Shown piece after piece: positions 1 through 8,820 of a stretch of 64,000 nucleotides of DNA (positions are counted from its first letter, which is position 1; each line of letters begins with the position of its first letter). This DNA comes from Bradyrhizobium vignae (GTDB lineage Bacteria > Pseudomonadota > Alphaproteobacteria > Rhizobiales > Xanthobacteraceae): the NCBI RefSeq assembly GCF_004114425.1, contig NZ_RDQF01000036.1:1-64000 (forward strand). The letters are read 5' to 3'. The translations under genes and the position numbers were made by a program. The notes beneath the pieces were generated by a model. The model did no database searches. It had not been told where the DNA came from and saw only the letters and a list, made by a program, of their open reading frames with translations.

Positions 1-198
1 GACCTTGACTCGATCTGCGCGCGCCATCCTACGTGCTCCACGGTCGGGACGAAGAGCTGGCCTGCAATCGAACAAAGAGCTGAACAAACCGCCTTGACAC
101 ACCAAATCCCCATGTGAGCAATCCAGAATCTTTCCGCGGCGGCAGTCTGGATTTGCTTCGCTGCGCTCGCAATGACGGTGTGGAGAGAGCGTAGTCTC

Positions 199-1593
199 TT
201 ACGAGAAGAACGCGATCTTCTCAGCCTGGGTCATGCGGCGGATCGGGGCGAGGGGATCGTTGGCCGGCGCGCGGGGCTTTTGCAAGATGCCGCTGGCGAG
301 GATGGTGGCGCCGAGCGAGGGCTCGGGCGAAGACGTGGGCAGGGGCGAGGGCATCGGCAGCGTCGCGGTCGGCCCTGCGGCGAACGTTGCCGTCGCCGCC
401 ATGGCTGGGGCCTGCTGCTCCATCACTTCGGCGGCGGCTTCCGCGATGGCGTCGGTGAGGCGCGCGAGCGAGTCCATCGCGATCGGTGCGTCCGCTGCAG
501 GCTCTTCCGCGACGGCTGCGACGACCCGCTGAGTTGCGATCGGCTCCGGAAGCTCGGAGGCAATGGGCGCTGCGACATCCGAGGGCATTGGTTCCGGCTT
601 TACCGGGGCAATCTCGACCGGCTCGATGATCTCGTCGAACTGAGGATCGGGCGCCGCCATCTCCAGCGCGATGGCCTCGAGGATGGCTTCGTCCTCGGCT
701 TCCGCGGCGGCGTCGAGCGAGAACTCGTCCGTGACCTCCAGGACCGCGGCGGGCCCTTCAAGAGCGACGTCTTCAACCGCGACCTCGTCCGGCGCTCGCT
801 CGCTTCCAGCGATGTCCGGCGCGATGGTCGCATCCATGGCCTGCTCGGCCACTGCGAATGCTTCCGCGCTGCCGGCTTTCTCAAGCGCTGCTTCGGCCTC
901 GCCAGCGGCCGCGACGTCCTGCAGCGCCTCCGTAAAGGCCACGGGAGCTTCGCTCGCCATCGCGGCGGGCGCGGCTTGCGCAGGCGCAGCTTCCGCCACG
1001 GCGGAGGGCGCTGACTGCACCGGCGCCGGCGAGGGATGCTCTGCCTGCGACGCTGCGCCGCCCTCGGTCTGCTCGATCCGCTCCCTCAGCAGATCGAACG
1101 CAGCCTTGAGCTCGGCGCGAGGGTCGAGGGTCGAAATCTGTCCGCAGGCGGCCTCGATCGAGGCGAGCTGCGAATCAATGAGGTCGCAGATTCGCCCGTC
1201 GGCGCCGATCTCGCGCCAGCGCCAGGAGATCTCCTTGATGATGCGAACCCCGCGCGGGATCGGCGCGAGGCTCGCCTCGATCGCGGCGGGATCGAATGCC
1301 GCGATTGCGATCGTCTCGGCCTCGCGGATGGCGCGGCGGATCTCGACCAGCGCCTCCGGCAGGCGGTCCTCGACAACGGGTTGCCGCTGTGCCGCAAGGG
1401 TTTCTTCGATTTTCGCGACCGCGTCCAGCACCATGCGGGTGTCCGCATTGCGGTTGCGCTTGGCATATTCGCCGAGGAACCAGCGGCCGCGCGCGGTCTC
1501 CATGAAGGCTTCGCGGATCGCGTCGTAATCCTGCTCGTTCGGCTCGGCCGCGCGGGCAGACATGGGCGAGAGGGCGAATGCTTCGTTGGCCAT
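199..1593 (-). CDS. Conserved hypothetical protein, Ala/Glu-rich
   Basis: A 464-residue protein with no enzyme motif that I recognise. The first ~170 residues look folded and mainly helical. A long acidic, Ala/Glu/Val/Pro-rich low-complexity stretch follows (about residues 180-410), and the protein ends in a short basic, apparently ordered segment (DPLAPIRRMTQAEKIAFF). This shape suggests a soluble scaffold or adaptor with a disordered linker. I chose the ATG at 1593 because the protein looks conserved from MANEAF onward; an in-frame start 48 bases upstream (1641) is possible. It is divergent from the permease at 1669 with only 75 bases between the starts, so the two promoters must overlap. 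Function unknown. Confidence 0.75.
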   Translation of the reverse strand: MANEAFALSPMSARAAEPNEQDYDAIREAFMETARGRWFLGEYAKRNRNADTRMVLDAVAKIEETLAAQRQPVVEDRLPEALVEIRRAIREAETIAIAAFDPAAIEASLAPIPRGVRIIKEISWRWREIGADGRICDLIDSQLASIEAACGQISTLDPRAELKAAFDLLRERIEQTEGGAASQAEHPSPAPVQSAPSAVAEAAPAQAAPAAMASEAPVAFTEALQDVAAAGEAEAALEKAGSAEAFAVAEQAMDATIAPDIAGSERAPDEVAVEDVALEGPAAVLEVTDEFSLDAAAEAEDEAILEAIALEMAAPDPQFDEIIEPVEIAPVKPEPMPSDVAAPIASELPEPIATQRVVAAVAEEPAADAPIAMDSLARLTDAIAEAAAEVMEQQAPAMAATATFAAGPTATLPMPSPLPTSSPEPSLGATILASGILQKPRAPANDPLAPIRRMTQAEKIAFFS

Positions 1594-1668
1594 GACAATC
1601 TCGTCGCGCAAATCAGTGCGCGTTACTGTAACGATCACCACGATATCGACCGAATCGCAATTGGTTTG

Positions 1669-2865
1669 ATGCAGCCCGAATCACAAATCCCCATCGCGGC
1701 AGCGAAGAAGCGGCGATTTGCCGTGAGCCTCGCGCTGTTCTATTCGGCGGTCTTCGCGGTTTCGGGCACGCATCTGCCGTTCTTTCCGGTCTGGCTGAAG
1801 GCGATCGGCGTGGACGCGGCCTGGATCGGTCTCATCAACGCGCTGCCGGCGATCACGCGCTTCACCACGCTGCCGCAGGTCACGGCGTTTGCCGAAAAGC
1901 GACGGGCCATTCGCGCCGCCATGATGGTGTCGGTGCTGGCGACCGCGATCGGCTTCACAGCGGTTGGACTACAACAGCAGCCGCTGGCGCTGTTCCTGAT
2001 CTATGCGCTGACCTGCGTGCTGTGGACGCCGACGATGCCGCTGACCGATGCCTATGCGCTGCGCGGCGTTGCCCGTTATGGGCTCGACTACGGGCCCTTG
2101 CGGCTGTGGGGCTCGGCGGCCTTCGCCGCGGGTTCGCTCGCCTGCGGCTATCTCGTCGACGTCATCGCGGCGCGCGATCTGATCTGGGTCATCGTGGCCT
2201 GGGCGGTCGTTGCGATCCTTGCCAGCCTGTTGCTTCAGCCGCTCGACGACATCAGGCGCAAGAGCGCCGAAGCGCGCGCCAACACGGCGCTGCTGCGCGA
2301 TGCCGGCTTCTGGGCCATCATCGCCTCGGCCGCGCTGATCCAGGGCAGCCACGTCGCCTATTACACCTTCTCGGCCATCAACTGGCAGCTCCATGGCATC
2401 AGCGGGCTGACCATCGCGGGCCTGTGGACACTGGGCGTGATCGCCGAGATCGTCGTGTTCGCGCTGTCGCCGCGCTTCTCGCTGCATCCCTCCACCATGA
2501 TGGCGATCGGGGGCCTGGCCGCCGTGCTGCGCTGGACCGTCACCGCCAACGAGCCGCCGCTCGCGCTGCTCGCGATCGTGCAGCTCGGCCACGGCCTCAC
2601 CTTCGGCATGACCATCGTCGGCACCATGAATCTGCTGGTGCAGCGCGTGCCCCCGCATCAGATCGCGCGGGGGCAGGGCTATTATGCCGCCTGCAACGGG
2701 CTCTTGGGCGCTGCGACCTCGATCGCGTCAGGCGCGATCTACGCCCGCATCGGCGATGGCCTGTACTACGTCATGGCGGCGATGGCCGCGGCCGGCGCGC
2801 TGGTGATCTGGTCGGCGCGGCACCGATTCTCGGCTCATCCCCAGAGCGAGGCGTCCGGCGGATAG
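1669..2865 (+). CDS. MFS permease, HcaT/MFS_1-like
   Basis: A 398-residue integral membrane protein with about 12 hydrophobic segments, starting near residue 14 after a short basic N-terminus (AAKKRR). It resembles the MFS_1-like group that includes the 3-phenylpropionate permease HcaT: an N-terminal TM1 with GTHLPFFPVWLKAIG, a GPLRLWGSAAF stretch at the start of TM5, and a short loop between the two six-helix halves. The substrate cannot be read. The start is the ATG at 1669; the open frame extends far upstream, but that part lies antisense to the neighbouring gene. The 3' end overlaps the convergent epimerase gene by 31 bases. Confidence 0.85.
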   Translation: MQPESQIPIAAAKKRRFAVSLALFYSAVFAVSGTHLPFFPVWLKAIGVDAAWIGLINALPAITRFTTLPQVTAFAEKRRAIRAAMMVSVLATAIGFTAVGLQQQPLALFLIYALTCVLWTPTMPLTDAYALRGVARYGLDYGPLRLWGSAAFAAGSLACGYLVDVIAARDLIWVIVAWAVVAILASLLLQPLDDIRRKSAEARANTALLRDAGFWAIIASAALIQGSHVAYYTFSAINWQLHGISGLTIAGLWTLGVIAEIVVFALSPRFSLHPSTMMAIGGLAAVLRWTVTANEPPLALLAIVQLGHGLTFGMTIVGTMNLLVQRVPPHQIARGQGYYAACNGLLGAATSIASGAIYARIGDGLYYVMAAMAAAGALVIWSARHRFSAHPQSEASGG

Positions 2866-3830
2866 ACCAGGCTGCCGTCATAACGCAGGCCGTGGTCGCG
2901 GTCGCGCGCGAGCAGAAGCGGGCCGTCGAGATCGACGAAGCGCGCCTGCGGCGTCACCAGCATGGCGGGGGCCATCGACAACGAGGTCGCGACCATGCAG
3001 CCGATCATGATCTCGAAGCCGAGCGCCTGCGCGGCATCGGCCATGGCCAGCGCCTCGGTGAGACCGCCGGTCTTGTCGAGCTTGATGTTCACGGCGTCGT
3101 AGCGTTCGCGCAGCGGTGCCAGCGAGGAGCGGTCATGCACGCTCTCGTCGGCGCAGACCGCGAGCGGCCGCTTGATCCGCGCCAGCGCCTCGTCCTTGCC
3201 TGATGGCAGCGGCTGCTCCACCAGGGTGACGCCGGCGGCGGCGCAGGCGGCGAGGTTGTGCTCCAGATTGGCTTCGGTCCACGCTTCATTGGCATCGACG
3301 ATCAGCTGGGATTCGGGGGCGGCCCTGCGCACGGCGGCGATGCGTTGGGGATCGCCGTCGCCGCCGAGCTTGATCTTGAGCAGCGGCCGGTGCGCCGCTT
3401 TGGCGGTCGCGGCGGCCATGGCCTCGGGGGCACCTAACGAGATCGTGTAGGCCGTGGTGCGCTCGCCCGGCACGGGGCGATCCAGCAGGTTCCAGGCGCG
3501 CAGGCCGGCCGCCTTGGCCTCCAGGTCGATCAGGGCGCAATCAAGGGCATTGCGGGCCGCACCGGGCGGCATGGCGGCCTGGAGGGCCTGCCGCGTCAGC
3601 CCGCCCGCTACGGCCCCCTGCATGGCCTGGATGGCGGCGAGCGTCGCCTCGGGCGTCTCGCCGTAACGGGGATAGGGCACGCACTCGCCGCGGCCGGTCA
3701 GGCCGCCGCGGCTGACCTCCGCGACGACCGTCACGGCCTCGGTTTTCGCCCCCCGGCTGATGGTAAAGCTGCCGGCGATCGGGAAGCGCTCGATTCGCGC
3801 CGCCAGAGCCACAAGTTTGCTGGAAGTCAT
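2835..3830 (-). CDS. dgcA: Dipeptide / N-acylamino-acid epimerase (enolase superfamily), DgcA-like
   Basis: A 331-residue muconate-lactonizing-type enolase-superfamily enzyme. Visible catalytic features are the KxK pair K152/K154 (LLKIKLGG), the metal ligands D179 (VDANEAW), E205 (VEQPL) and D228 (CADES), and the second-side lysine in NIKLDKTGG (about K250/K253). This layout matches L-Ala-D/L-Glu epimerases and the DgcA racemases, which interconvert D- and L-N-acyl-glutamate or muropeptide-derived dipeptides in the cytoplasm. The usual partner DgcN (DUF1611) is not next to it here; the neighbour is the convergent MFS permease, with which it overlaps by 31 bases. The family is secure, the exact substrate is not. 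Confidence 0.85.
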   Translation of the reverse strand: MTSSKLVALAARIERFPIAGSFTISRGAKTEAVTVVAEVSRGGLTGRGECVPYPRYGETPEATLAAIQAMQGAVAGGLTRQALQAAMPPGAARNALDCALIDLEAKAAGLRAWNLLDRPVPGERTTAYTISLGAPEAMAAATAKAAHRPLLKIKLGGDGDPQRIAAVRRAAPESQLIVDANEAWTEANLEHNLAACAAAGVTLVEQPLPSGKDEALARIKRPLAVCADESVHDRSSLAPLRERYDAVNIKLDKTGGLTEALAMADAAQALGFEIMIGCMVATSLSMAPAMLVTPQARFVDLDGPLLLARDRDHGLRYDGSLVYPPDASLWG

Positions 3831-3964
3831 TTTGAACTCTGGCGAAATCTGAACCTGCTAGTTACCTCTAGCAACTAACATTAACCACTTGGGGATACCT
3901 TCTCTGGGTAAGGGCGCGTGCGCAACCATCTGATTTTCTCCGCCCCGGCACGGGAGCGGACGTC

Positions 3965-5098
3965 TTGAGTAGCGATCCGAAGCTGGAGCGGATTGCGAAG
4001 GGCAACGCGCTGGCACTCCGCGCCACCGGAACCTGGACCGCGAGCTTTGCGCCGGTCCTGGAACGGATGGTGGCCGACGCCGAGAAGCTCGGCGGCAGTC
4101 CGCAAAGCATCTTCATCGACGTGTCCGAGATCGCCAAGCTCGACACGTTCGGAGCCTGGCTGATCGAGCGGCTGCGCCGCAGCCTGACCACGGGCGCGGT
4201 CGAGCCGCAGATCGCCGGGCTCTCCGCGAATTATTCGAGCCTGGTCGACGAGGTGCGGCGGGTGCGGGCGACCCCCGTGATCGACCGCAGCCCCATCACC
4301 ATCACCGGCATGCTGGAGCAGATCGGCCGGGCGGTGGCCGGCCTCGCCGGCACGGTGGCAGGCCTCGTCGACATGCTCGGCGCGGTGCTCGCTGCGGGCT
4401 TTCGCGTCCTGATCCATCCGCGCTCGTTCCGCCTGACCTCGACGGTGCATCACATGGAGCAGGTCTGCTGGCGCGCGGTGCCGATCATCGTGCTGATCAC
4501 CTTCCTGATCGGCTGCATCATCGCGCAACAGGGCATCTTCCATTTCCGCCGCTTCGGCGCCGACATCTTCGTCGTCGACATGCTCGGCGTGTTGGTGCTG
4601 CGCGAGATCGGCGTGCTCCTGGTCGCGATCATGGTCGCGGGCCGCTCCGGCAGCGCCTACACCGCCGAGCTCGGCTCGATGAAGATGCGCGAGGAGATCG
4701 ACGCGCTGCGTACCATGGGCTTCGATCCGATCGAGGTCCTGGTGCTGCCGCGCATGATGGCGCTGGTGCTGGCGCTGCCGATCCTTGCCTTCCTCGGCGC
4801 GATGGCCGCGCTCTATGGCGGCGGTCTGGTTGCCTGGCTCTATGGTGGCGTGCAGCCGGAGGCCTTCCTGTTGCGCCTGCGCGACGCCATCTCGATCGAT
4901 CATTTCATCGTCGGCATCGTCAAGGCGCCGGTGATGGCCGCCGTGATCGGCATCGTCGCCTGCGTCGAAGGGCTCGCCGTGCAGGGCAGCGCGGAATCGC
5001 TGGGACAGCACACCACGGCGTCGGTCGTGAAGGGCATCTTCTTCGTCATCGTCATGGACGGCGTGTTCGCCATCTTCTTCGCCTCGATCGGGATGTGA
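3965..5098 (+). CDS. mlaE: Mla-type phospholipid ABC permease with N-terminal STAS domain
   Basis: A 377-residue inner-membrane permease. Residues 1 to ~110 form a STAS-like domain (SIFIDVSEIAKLDTFGAW), which in E. coli is the separate protein MlaB. Residues ~120-377 are the MlaE/YrbE permease with about five or six TM helices and the family signature around GRSGSAYTAELGSMKMREEI. With MlaF and MlaD it should move phospholipids between the membranes and keep outer-membrane lipid asymmetry. I use the TTG at 3965, because the STAS domain begins immediately after it. The stop at 5098 is two bases before the mlaF ATG, so the genes are translationally coupled. No mlaC or mlaA is adjacent. Confidence 0.9.
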   Translation: MSSDPKLERIAKGNALALRATGTWTASFAPVLERMVADAEKLGGSPQSIFIDVSEIAKLDTFGAWLIERLRRSLTTGAVEPQIAGLSANYSSLVDEVRRVRATPVIDRSPITITGMLEQIGRAVAGLAGTVAGLVDMLGAVLAAGFRVLIHPRSFRLTSTVHHMEQVCWRAVPIIVLITFLIGCIIAQQGIFHFRRFGADIFVVDMLGVLVLREIGVLLVAIMVAGRSGSAYTAELGSMKMREEIDALRTMGFDPIEVLVLPRMMALVLALPILAFLGAMAALYGGGLVAWLYGGVQPEAFLLRLRDAISIDHFIVGIVKAPVMAAVIGIVACVEGLAVQGSAESLGQHTTASVVKGIFFVIVMDGVFAIFFASIGM

Positions 5099-5100
5099 CG

Positions 5101-5871
5101 ATGGCAGGCGAAATTCAAAACCCCATCATCCGCGTCCGTGACATCACCGTCCAGTTCGGCGCAACACGTGTGCTCGACGGGCTCAACCTCGACGTCAAGC
5201 GCGGCGAGATTTTGGGATTTGTCGGCCCCTCGGGCGCGGGCAAGTCCGTTTTGACGCGGACCATCATCGGTCTGGTGCCGAAGGTCGCGGGCAGCATCGA
5301 AGTGTTCGGCGTCGACCTCGATTCCTCCAGCACGTCGCAGCGGCGCAACGTGGAGCGGCGCTGGGGCGTGCTGTTTCAGCAGGGCGCGCTGTTCTCCTCG
5401 CTGACGGTGCGGCAGAACATCCAGTTTCCGATGCGCGAATACTTGCGCGTCTCGCAGCGGCTGATGGATGAGATCACCATGGCCAAGCTGACCATGGTCG
5501 GGCTCAAGCCCGAAGTCGCCGAGCGTTTCCCGTCCGAGCTCTCCGGCGGCATGATCAAGCGCGTGGCGCTCGCCCGCGCGCTGTCACTCGATCCCGATCT
5601 CGTGTTCCTGGACGAGCCGACGTCGGGCCTCGACCCGATCGGCGCCGGCGATTTCGACGAGCTGGTCCGGACCCTCCAGCGCACTTTGGGACTGACGGTT
5701 TTCATGGTAACCCACGATCTCGACAGCCTTTACACAGCGTGTGACCGCATCGCCGTTTTAGGGAACGGTAAGATCATTGCGGCAGGGTCGATCGCCGACA
5801 TGCAGGCCTCGCAGCATCCCTGGCTGAGGCAATATTTCCATGGCAAGCGCGCCCGCGCGGTCATGGGTTAA
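5101..5871 (+). CDS. mlaF: Mla-type phospholipid ABC transporter ATPase
   Basis: A 256-residue ABC ATPase with Walker A GPSGAGKS (residues 42-49), signature LSGGMIKRVALARAL, Walker B DLVFLDEPTSGLDP and the switch histidine in MVTHDL. It powers the MlaE permease on the cytoplasmic face. A GTG two codons upstream (5095) overlaps the mlaE stop; the ATG at 5101 is chosen as the more ordinary start. MlaD follows 39 bases downstream, giving an mlaE-mlaF-mlaD operon. Confidence 0.93.
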   Translation: MAGEIQNPIIRVRDITVQFGATRVLDGLNLDVKRGEILGFVGPSGAGKSVLTRTIIGLVPKVAGSIEVFGVDLDSSSTSQRRNVERRWGVLFQQGALFSSLTVRQNIQFPMREYLRVSQRLMDEITMAKLTMVGLKPEVAERFPSELSGGMIKRVALARALSLDPDLVFLDEPTSGLDPIGAGDFDELVRTLQRTLGLTVFMVTHDLDSLYTACDRIAVLGNGKIIAAGSIADMQASQHPWLRQYFHGKRARAVMG

Positions 5872-5910
5872 GTGGCTGGGTTGAGAGCTGGGTCGTAGCC
5901 GGAGCACCTG

Positions 5911-6780
5911 ATGGAAACGCGGGCGAATTACGTATTGATCGGCTCGTTCACGCTGGCGGTGATCGCCGCGGCGATCGGCTTCGTGCTGTGGTTTCAGTCG
6001 CTGCACACCACCAAGCAGCGCAGCCCCCTGCGCGTCGTGTTCGAGGGGCCCGCAGCGGGCCTGCGCAACGGCGGCAGCGTCAACTTCAACGGTATCCGGG
6101 TGGGCGAGGTGGTCTCGGTGAAGCTGGACAACCCGCGGCGGGTTGTCGCACTCGCCATGATCGAGAACAACGCCCCGATCCGCAAGGACACCCTGGTCGG
6201 CCTCGAATTCCAGGGCCTCACGGGCGTCGCCGCAATCTCGCTCAAGGGCGGCGACGAGGCCGCGGCACCGCCGCCGCTCGACCAGGACGGCATCCCGACG
6301 CTGACCGCCGACCCCAACAAGCTCCAGGACGTCACCGAGGCGATCCGCGCCACGCTGCAGAACATCAACAAGATCGTCGCCGACAATCAGGAAACGGTGA
6401 AGAACTCGCTGAAGAATCTGGAGACCTTCACCAACTCGCTCGCCCGCAACTCCGAGAAGATCGACGGCGTGATGGCCAAGGTCGACGGCGTCATGCTCAA
6501 GGCCGACAATCTCATGCTCGGCCTCAACACGCTGGCGGGCGGCAAGGATGGCGGCGAGCTGTTTCAGGCGGTGAAGTCGATCCGCGAACTCGCCGAGGAT
6601 TTCGACAAGCGCTCCGGCGCGCTGATGGCCGACGGCCGCCGCACCCTCGGCGACATCAGCCGCGCCGTGAACAATTTCGACCGCAACCCGACCCGCGTGC
6701 TGTTCGGCGCCAGCAACTCATCGCAACCCGCCCCGCCGCCCGAACCGCCGAAGCCGGCGGCGGCCGAGCGCAGGCGGTAG
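5911..6780 (+). CDS. mlaD: MCE-domain lipid-binding protein, MlaD
   Basis: A 289-residue periplasmic protein held by one N-terminal TM helix (about residues 8-29). An MCE domain follows (about 38-117, with GLRNGGSVNFNGIRVGEV and a hydrophobic loop near GLEFQGLTGVAAI), then a long helical region that may form a needle or coiled coil, and a Pro-rich tail (PAPPPEPPKPAAAERRR). It should form the hexameric lipid channel of the Mla complex with MlaE and MlaF. The alphaproteobacterial operon often ends with an auxiliary lipoprotein (ABC_trans_aux), which is absent here. Confidence 0.9.
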   Translation: METRANYVLIGSFTLAVIAAAIGFVLWFQSLHTTKQRSPLRVVFEGPAAGLRNGGSVNFNGIRVGEVVSVKLDNPRRVVALAMIENNAPIRKDTLVGLEFQGLTGVAAISLKGGDEAAAPPPLDQDGIPTLTADPNKLQDVTEAIRATLQNINKIVADNQETVKNSLKNLETFTNSLARNSEKIDGVMAKVDGVMLKADNLMLGLNTLAGGKDGGELFQAVKSIRELAEDFDKRSGALMADGRRTLGDISRAVNNFDRNPTRVLFGASNSSQPAPPPEPPKPAAAERRR

Positions 6781-7014
6781 CAGGCGGACGCGTTCACGCA
6801 CCCTGTGCGTTCGTCATCGTGGGTCTCGTGTCCCGGACGCGCGGCAGCCTGCAACGCTGCTGCGCAGATGTGGGGCCGCTGCGCCAGTACGAAAGTATGG
6901 GGGTCGGGCCGAGCCAAGGTAGGGGGAGGGGCCGTCCCTCGTTGTCAGCTATACCGCGCTCAAGGCGCGTCCACGAAAAGGCGCGTCGACTTCACTCACA
7001 GGGGAGGAGAGCGC

Positions 7015-7191
7015 GTGGTACGCCTGTTGCTGTTGTTGCCGTTCATCGGCCTGATGATCGTGCCGTTCTACAATGTCTGGGAGCCCCATCTATTCGGCTT
7101 CCCGTTCTTCTATTGGTATCAGCTCGCCTGGGTGCCGCTGACCTCTCTACTCACCTACATCGTCTACAGGAGCGTGCGCCGTGCTGACTGA
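7015..7191 (+). CDS. DUF3311 small membrane protein, MctP partner
   Basis: A 58-residue protein with two TM helices of the DUF3311 family, which is found directly upstream of MctP-type solute symporters. It starts at the GTG at 7015, preceded by a strong purine-rich ribosome site (GGGGAGGAGA, 7001-7010); the open frame reaches further upstream, but that part shows no conservation. Its end overlaps the start of the symporter gene by 11 bases, implying coupled translation. Likely a small subunit or stabiliser of the transporter; this is inferred from constant linkage. Confidence 0.85.
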   Translation: MVRLLLLLPFIGLMIVPFYNVWEPHLFGFPFFYWYQLAWVPLTSLLTYIVYRSVRRAD

Positions 7192-8671
7192 TGTCGATAG
7201 CGCGGCGTTCGCCGTATTCATCGCTCTCTTCGTTCTCGTTACCGGCATGGGTTTCGTCGCTTCGCGCTGGCGCAAGCCGGAAACGCTCGCTCATCTCGAC
7301 GAGTGGGGCCTGGGCGGCCGCAAGTTCGGGACCTGGATCACCTGGTTCCTGGTCGGCGGCGATTTCTACACCGCCTACACCGTGATCGCGGTTCCCGCGC
7401 TGGTCTATGCGGTCGGCGCCTACGGCTTCTTCGCGCTGCCCTACACCATCATCGTCTATCCCTTCGTGTTCGCGGTGATGCCGGTGCTCTGGAAGGTCGC
7501 CAAGGAGCGCGGCTATGTCACCGCCGGCGACGTGGTGCGCGGTGCCTACGGCTCGCGCGGCCTCGAGCTCGCGGTTGCGGCGACGGGCGTGCTGGCGACA
7601 ATGCCCTATATCGCGCTCCAGCTCATCGGCATGGAGGTCGCGATCAAGGCGCTCGGGCTTCACGGCGAGGTGCCGCTCGTTCTCGCCTTCCTGGTGCTCG
7701 CGCTCTACACCTACTCGTCGGGGCTGCGCGCGCCGGCGCTGATCGCCTTCGTCAAGGACATCATGATCTACATCGTGGTGATCGCTGCGATCGCGATCGT
7801 GCCCTCCAAGCTCGGCGGCTATGGCGCGATCTTCACCGCGGCGGATGCGGCTTTTGCCGCAAAGGGCTCGGGCGGTATCCTGCTGTCGCCCGCGCAGATC
7901 GTGCCCTATGCGTCGCTGGCGCTCGGCTCGGCGCTCGCGGCCTTCATGTATCCGCACACGCTGACCGGCATCTTCGCGTCGTCAGGCGGCAAGACCATCC
8001 GCAAGAATGCGATGCTGCTGCCGGCCTACACGCTGCTGCTCGGTCTCCTCGCGCTGCTGGGCTACATGGGCCATGCGGCCGGGTTGAAGCTCGCGAGCAA
8101 CAACGACGTCGTGCCTGAGCTGTTCAAGACCCTGTTCCCGAGCTGGTTCGCGGGCTTTGCCTTCGCCGCGATCGCGATCGGCGCGCTGGTGCCGGCGGCC
8201 GTCATGAGCATCGGCGCCGCCAACCTGTTCACCCGCAACTTCTGGAAGGTGTGGGTCGATCCGAAGGTGACGCCGGCGGGTGAGGCGAAGGTCGCCAAGA
8301 TCACCTCCATGCTGGTGAAGGTCGGCGCGCTGCTCGCCATTCTCCTGATGCCGACGCAGTTCGCGCTCGACCTGCAACTGCTCGGAGGGCTCTGGATCCT
8401 CCAGACGCTGCCGGCGCTGGTGTTCGGCCTCTATCTGAACTGGTTCTCGAGCACGGCGCTTCTGGCCGGCTGGGCCGTCGGCCTTGCAGGCGGCTCATGG
8501 CTCGCCTGGTCGGACGGGCTGAAGCCGCTGCACAGCATCGACTTCGGCGCCGGCAAAGTCGCGATCTACACCGGCGTCCTGGCGCTCGCGCTGAACATCG
8601 TGGTTGCCGTCGTGGTCAACCTGGCGGTCAAGCGCGTGCCGCAGGAGCGGCTGTCCCGCGAGGCGGCCTGA
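7181..8671 (+). CDS. mctP: Sodium:solute symporter, monocarboxylate permease MctP-like
   Basis: A 496-residue SSS-family symporter with about 13 TM helices. The family hallmarks near TM2-TM3 are visible: GGRKFGTWITWFLVGGDFYT and the later TAGDVVRGAYGSRGLEL. MctP of Rhizobium leguminosarum imports lactate, pyruvate, propionate and alanine, and its gene lies next to the sensor-regulator pair mctSR. The same arrangement is present here, which supports the MctP call. It starts at a GTG (7181) inside the end of the DUF3311 gene. A hairpin terminator follows at 8682-8716. Confidence 0.85.
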   Translation: MLTDVDSAAFAVFIALFVLVTGMGFVASRWRKPETLAHLDEWGLGGRKFGTWITWFLVGGDFYTAYTVIAVPALVYAVGAYGFFALPYTIIVYPFVFAVMPVLWKVAKERGYVTAGDVVRGAYGSRGLELAVAATGVLATMPYIALQLIGMEVAIKALGLHGEVPLVLAFLVLALYTYSSGLRAPALIAFVKDIMIYIVVIAAIAIVPSKLGGYGAIFTAADAAFAAKGSGGILLSPAQIVPYASLALGSALAAFMYPHTLTGIFASSGGKTIRKNAMLLPAYTLLLGLLALLGYMGHAAGLKLASNNDVVPELFKTLFPSWFAGFAFAAIAIGALVPAAVMSIGAANLFTRNFWKVWVDPKVTPAGEAKVAKITSMLVKVGALLAILLMPTQFALDLQLLGGLWILQTLPALVFGLYLNWFSSTALLAGWAVGLAGGSWLAWSDGLKPLHSIDFGAGKVAIYTGVLALALNIVVAVVVNLAVKRVPQERLSREAA

Positions 8672-8681
8672 AGTGACCCTC

Positions 8682-8716
8682 AAGCGGCGGCCGACGATCC
8701 TCCGGCCGCCGCTTCT
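8682..8716 (+). terminator. Rho-independent-type terminator after mctP
   Basis: A perfect 11-base stem (8682-8692 with 8704-8714) enclosing an 11-base loop, followed by a short CT-rich stretch. It sits 10 bases past the mctP stop. The T-tract is weak, so it may attenuate rather than fully separate mctP from the sensor gene. Confidence 0.6.
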
Positions 8717-8820
8717 TCGGAGCGAAATAGCCTTCCATGCGATTGAAAACGCTATAGTATCCGCCCGCGATCCGGCCCCGCTCATCGCCGGCCGATCAGA
8801 CGATCTCGGGTGAGGATGTC

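Noticed and set aside
1036..1668. N-terminal extension of the MFS gene back to 1036
   Set aside because: This part lies antisense to the hypothetical gene at 199-1593 and lacks hydrophobic segments; the permease begins naturally at 1669.
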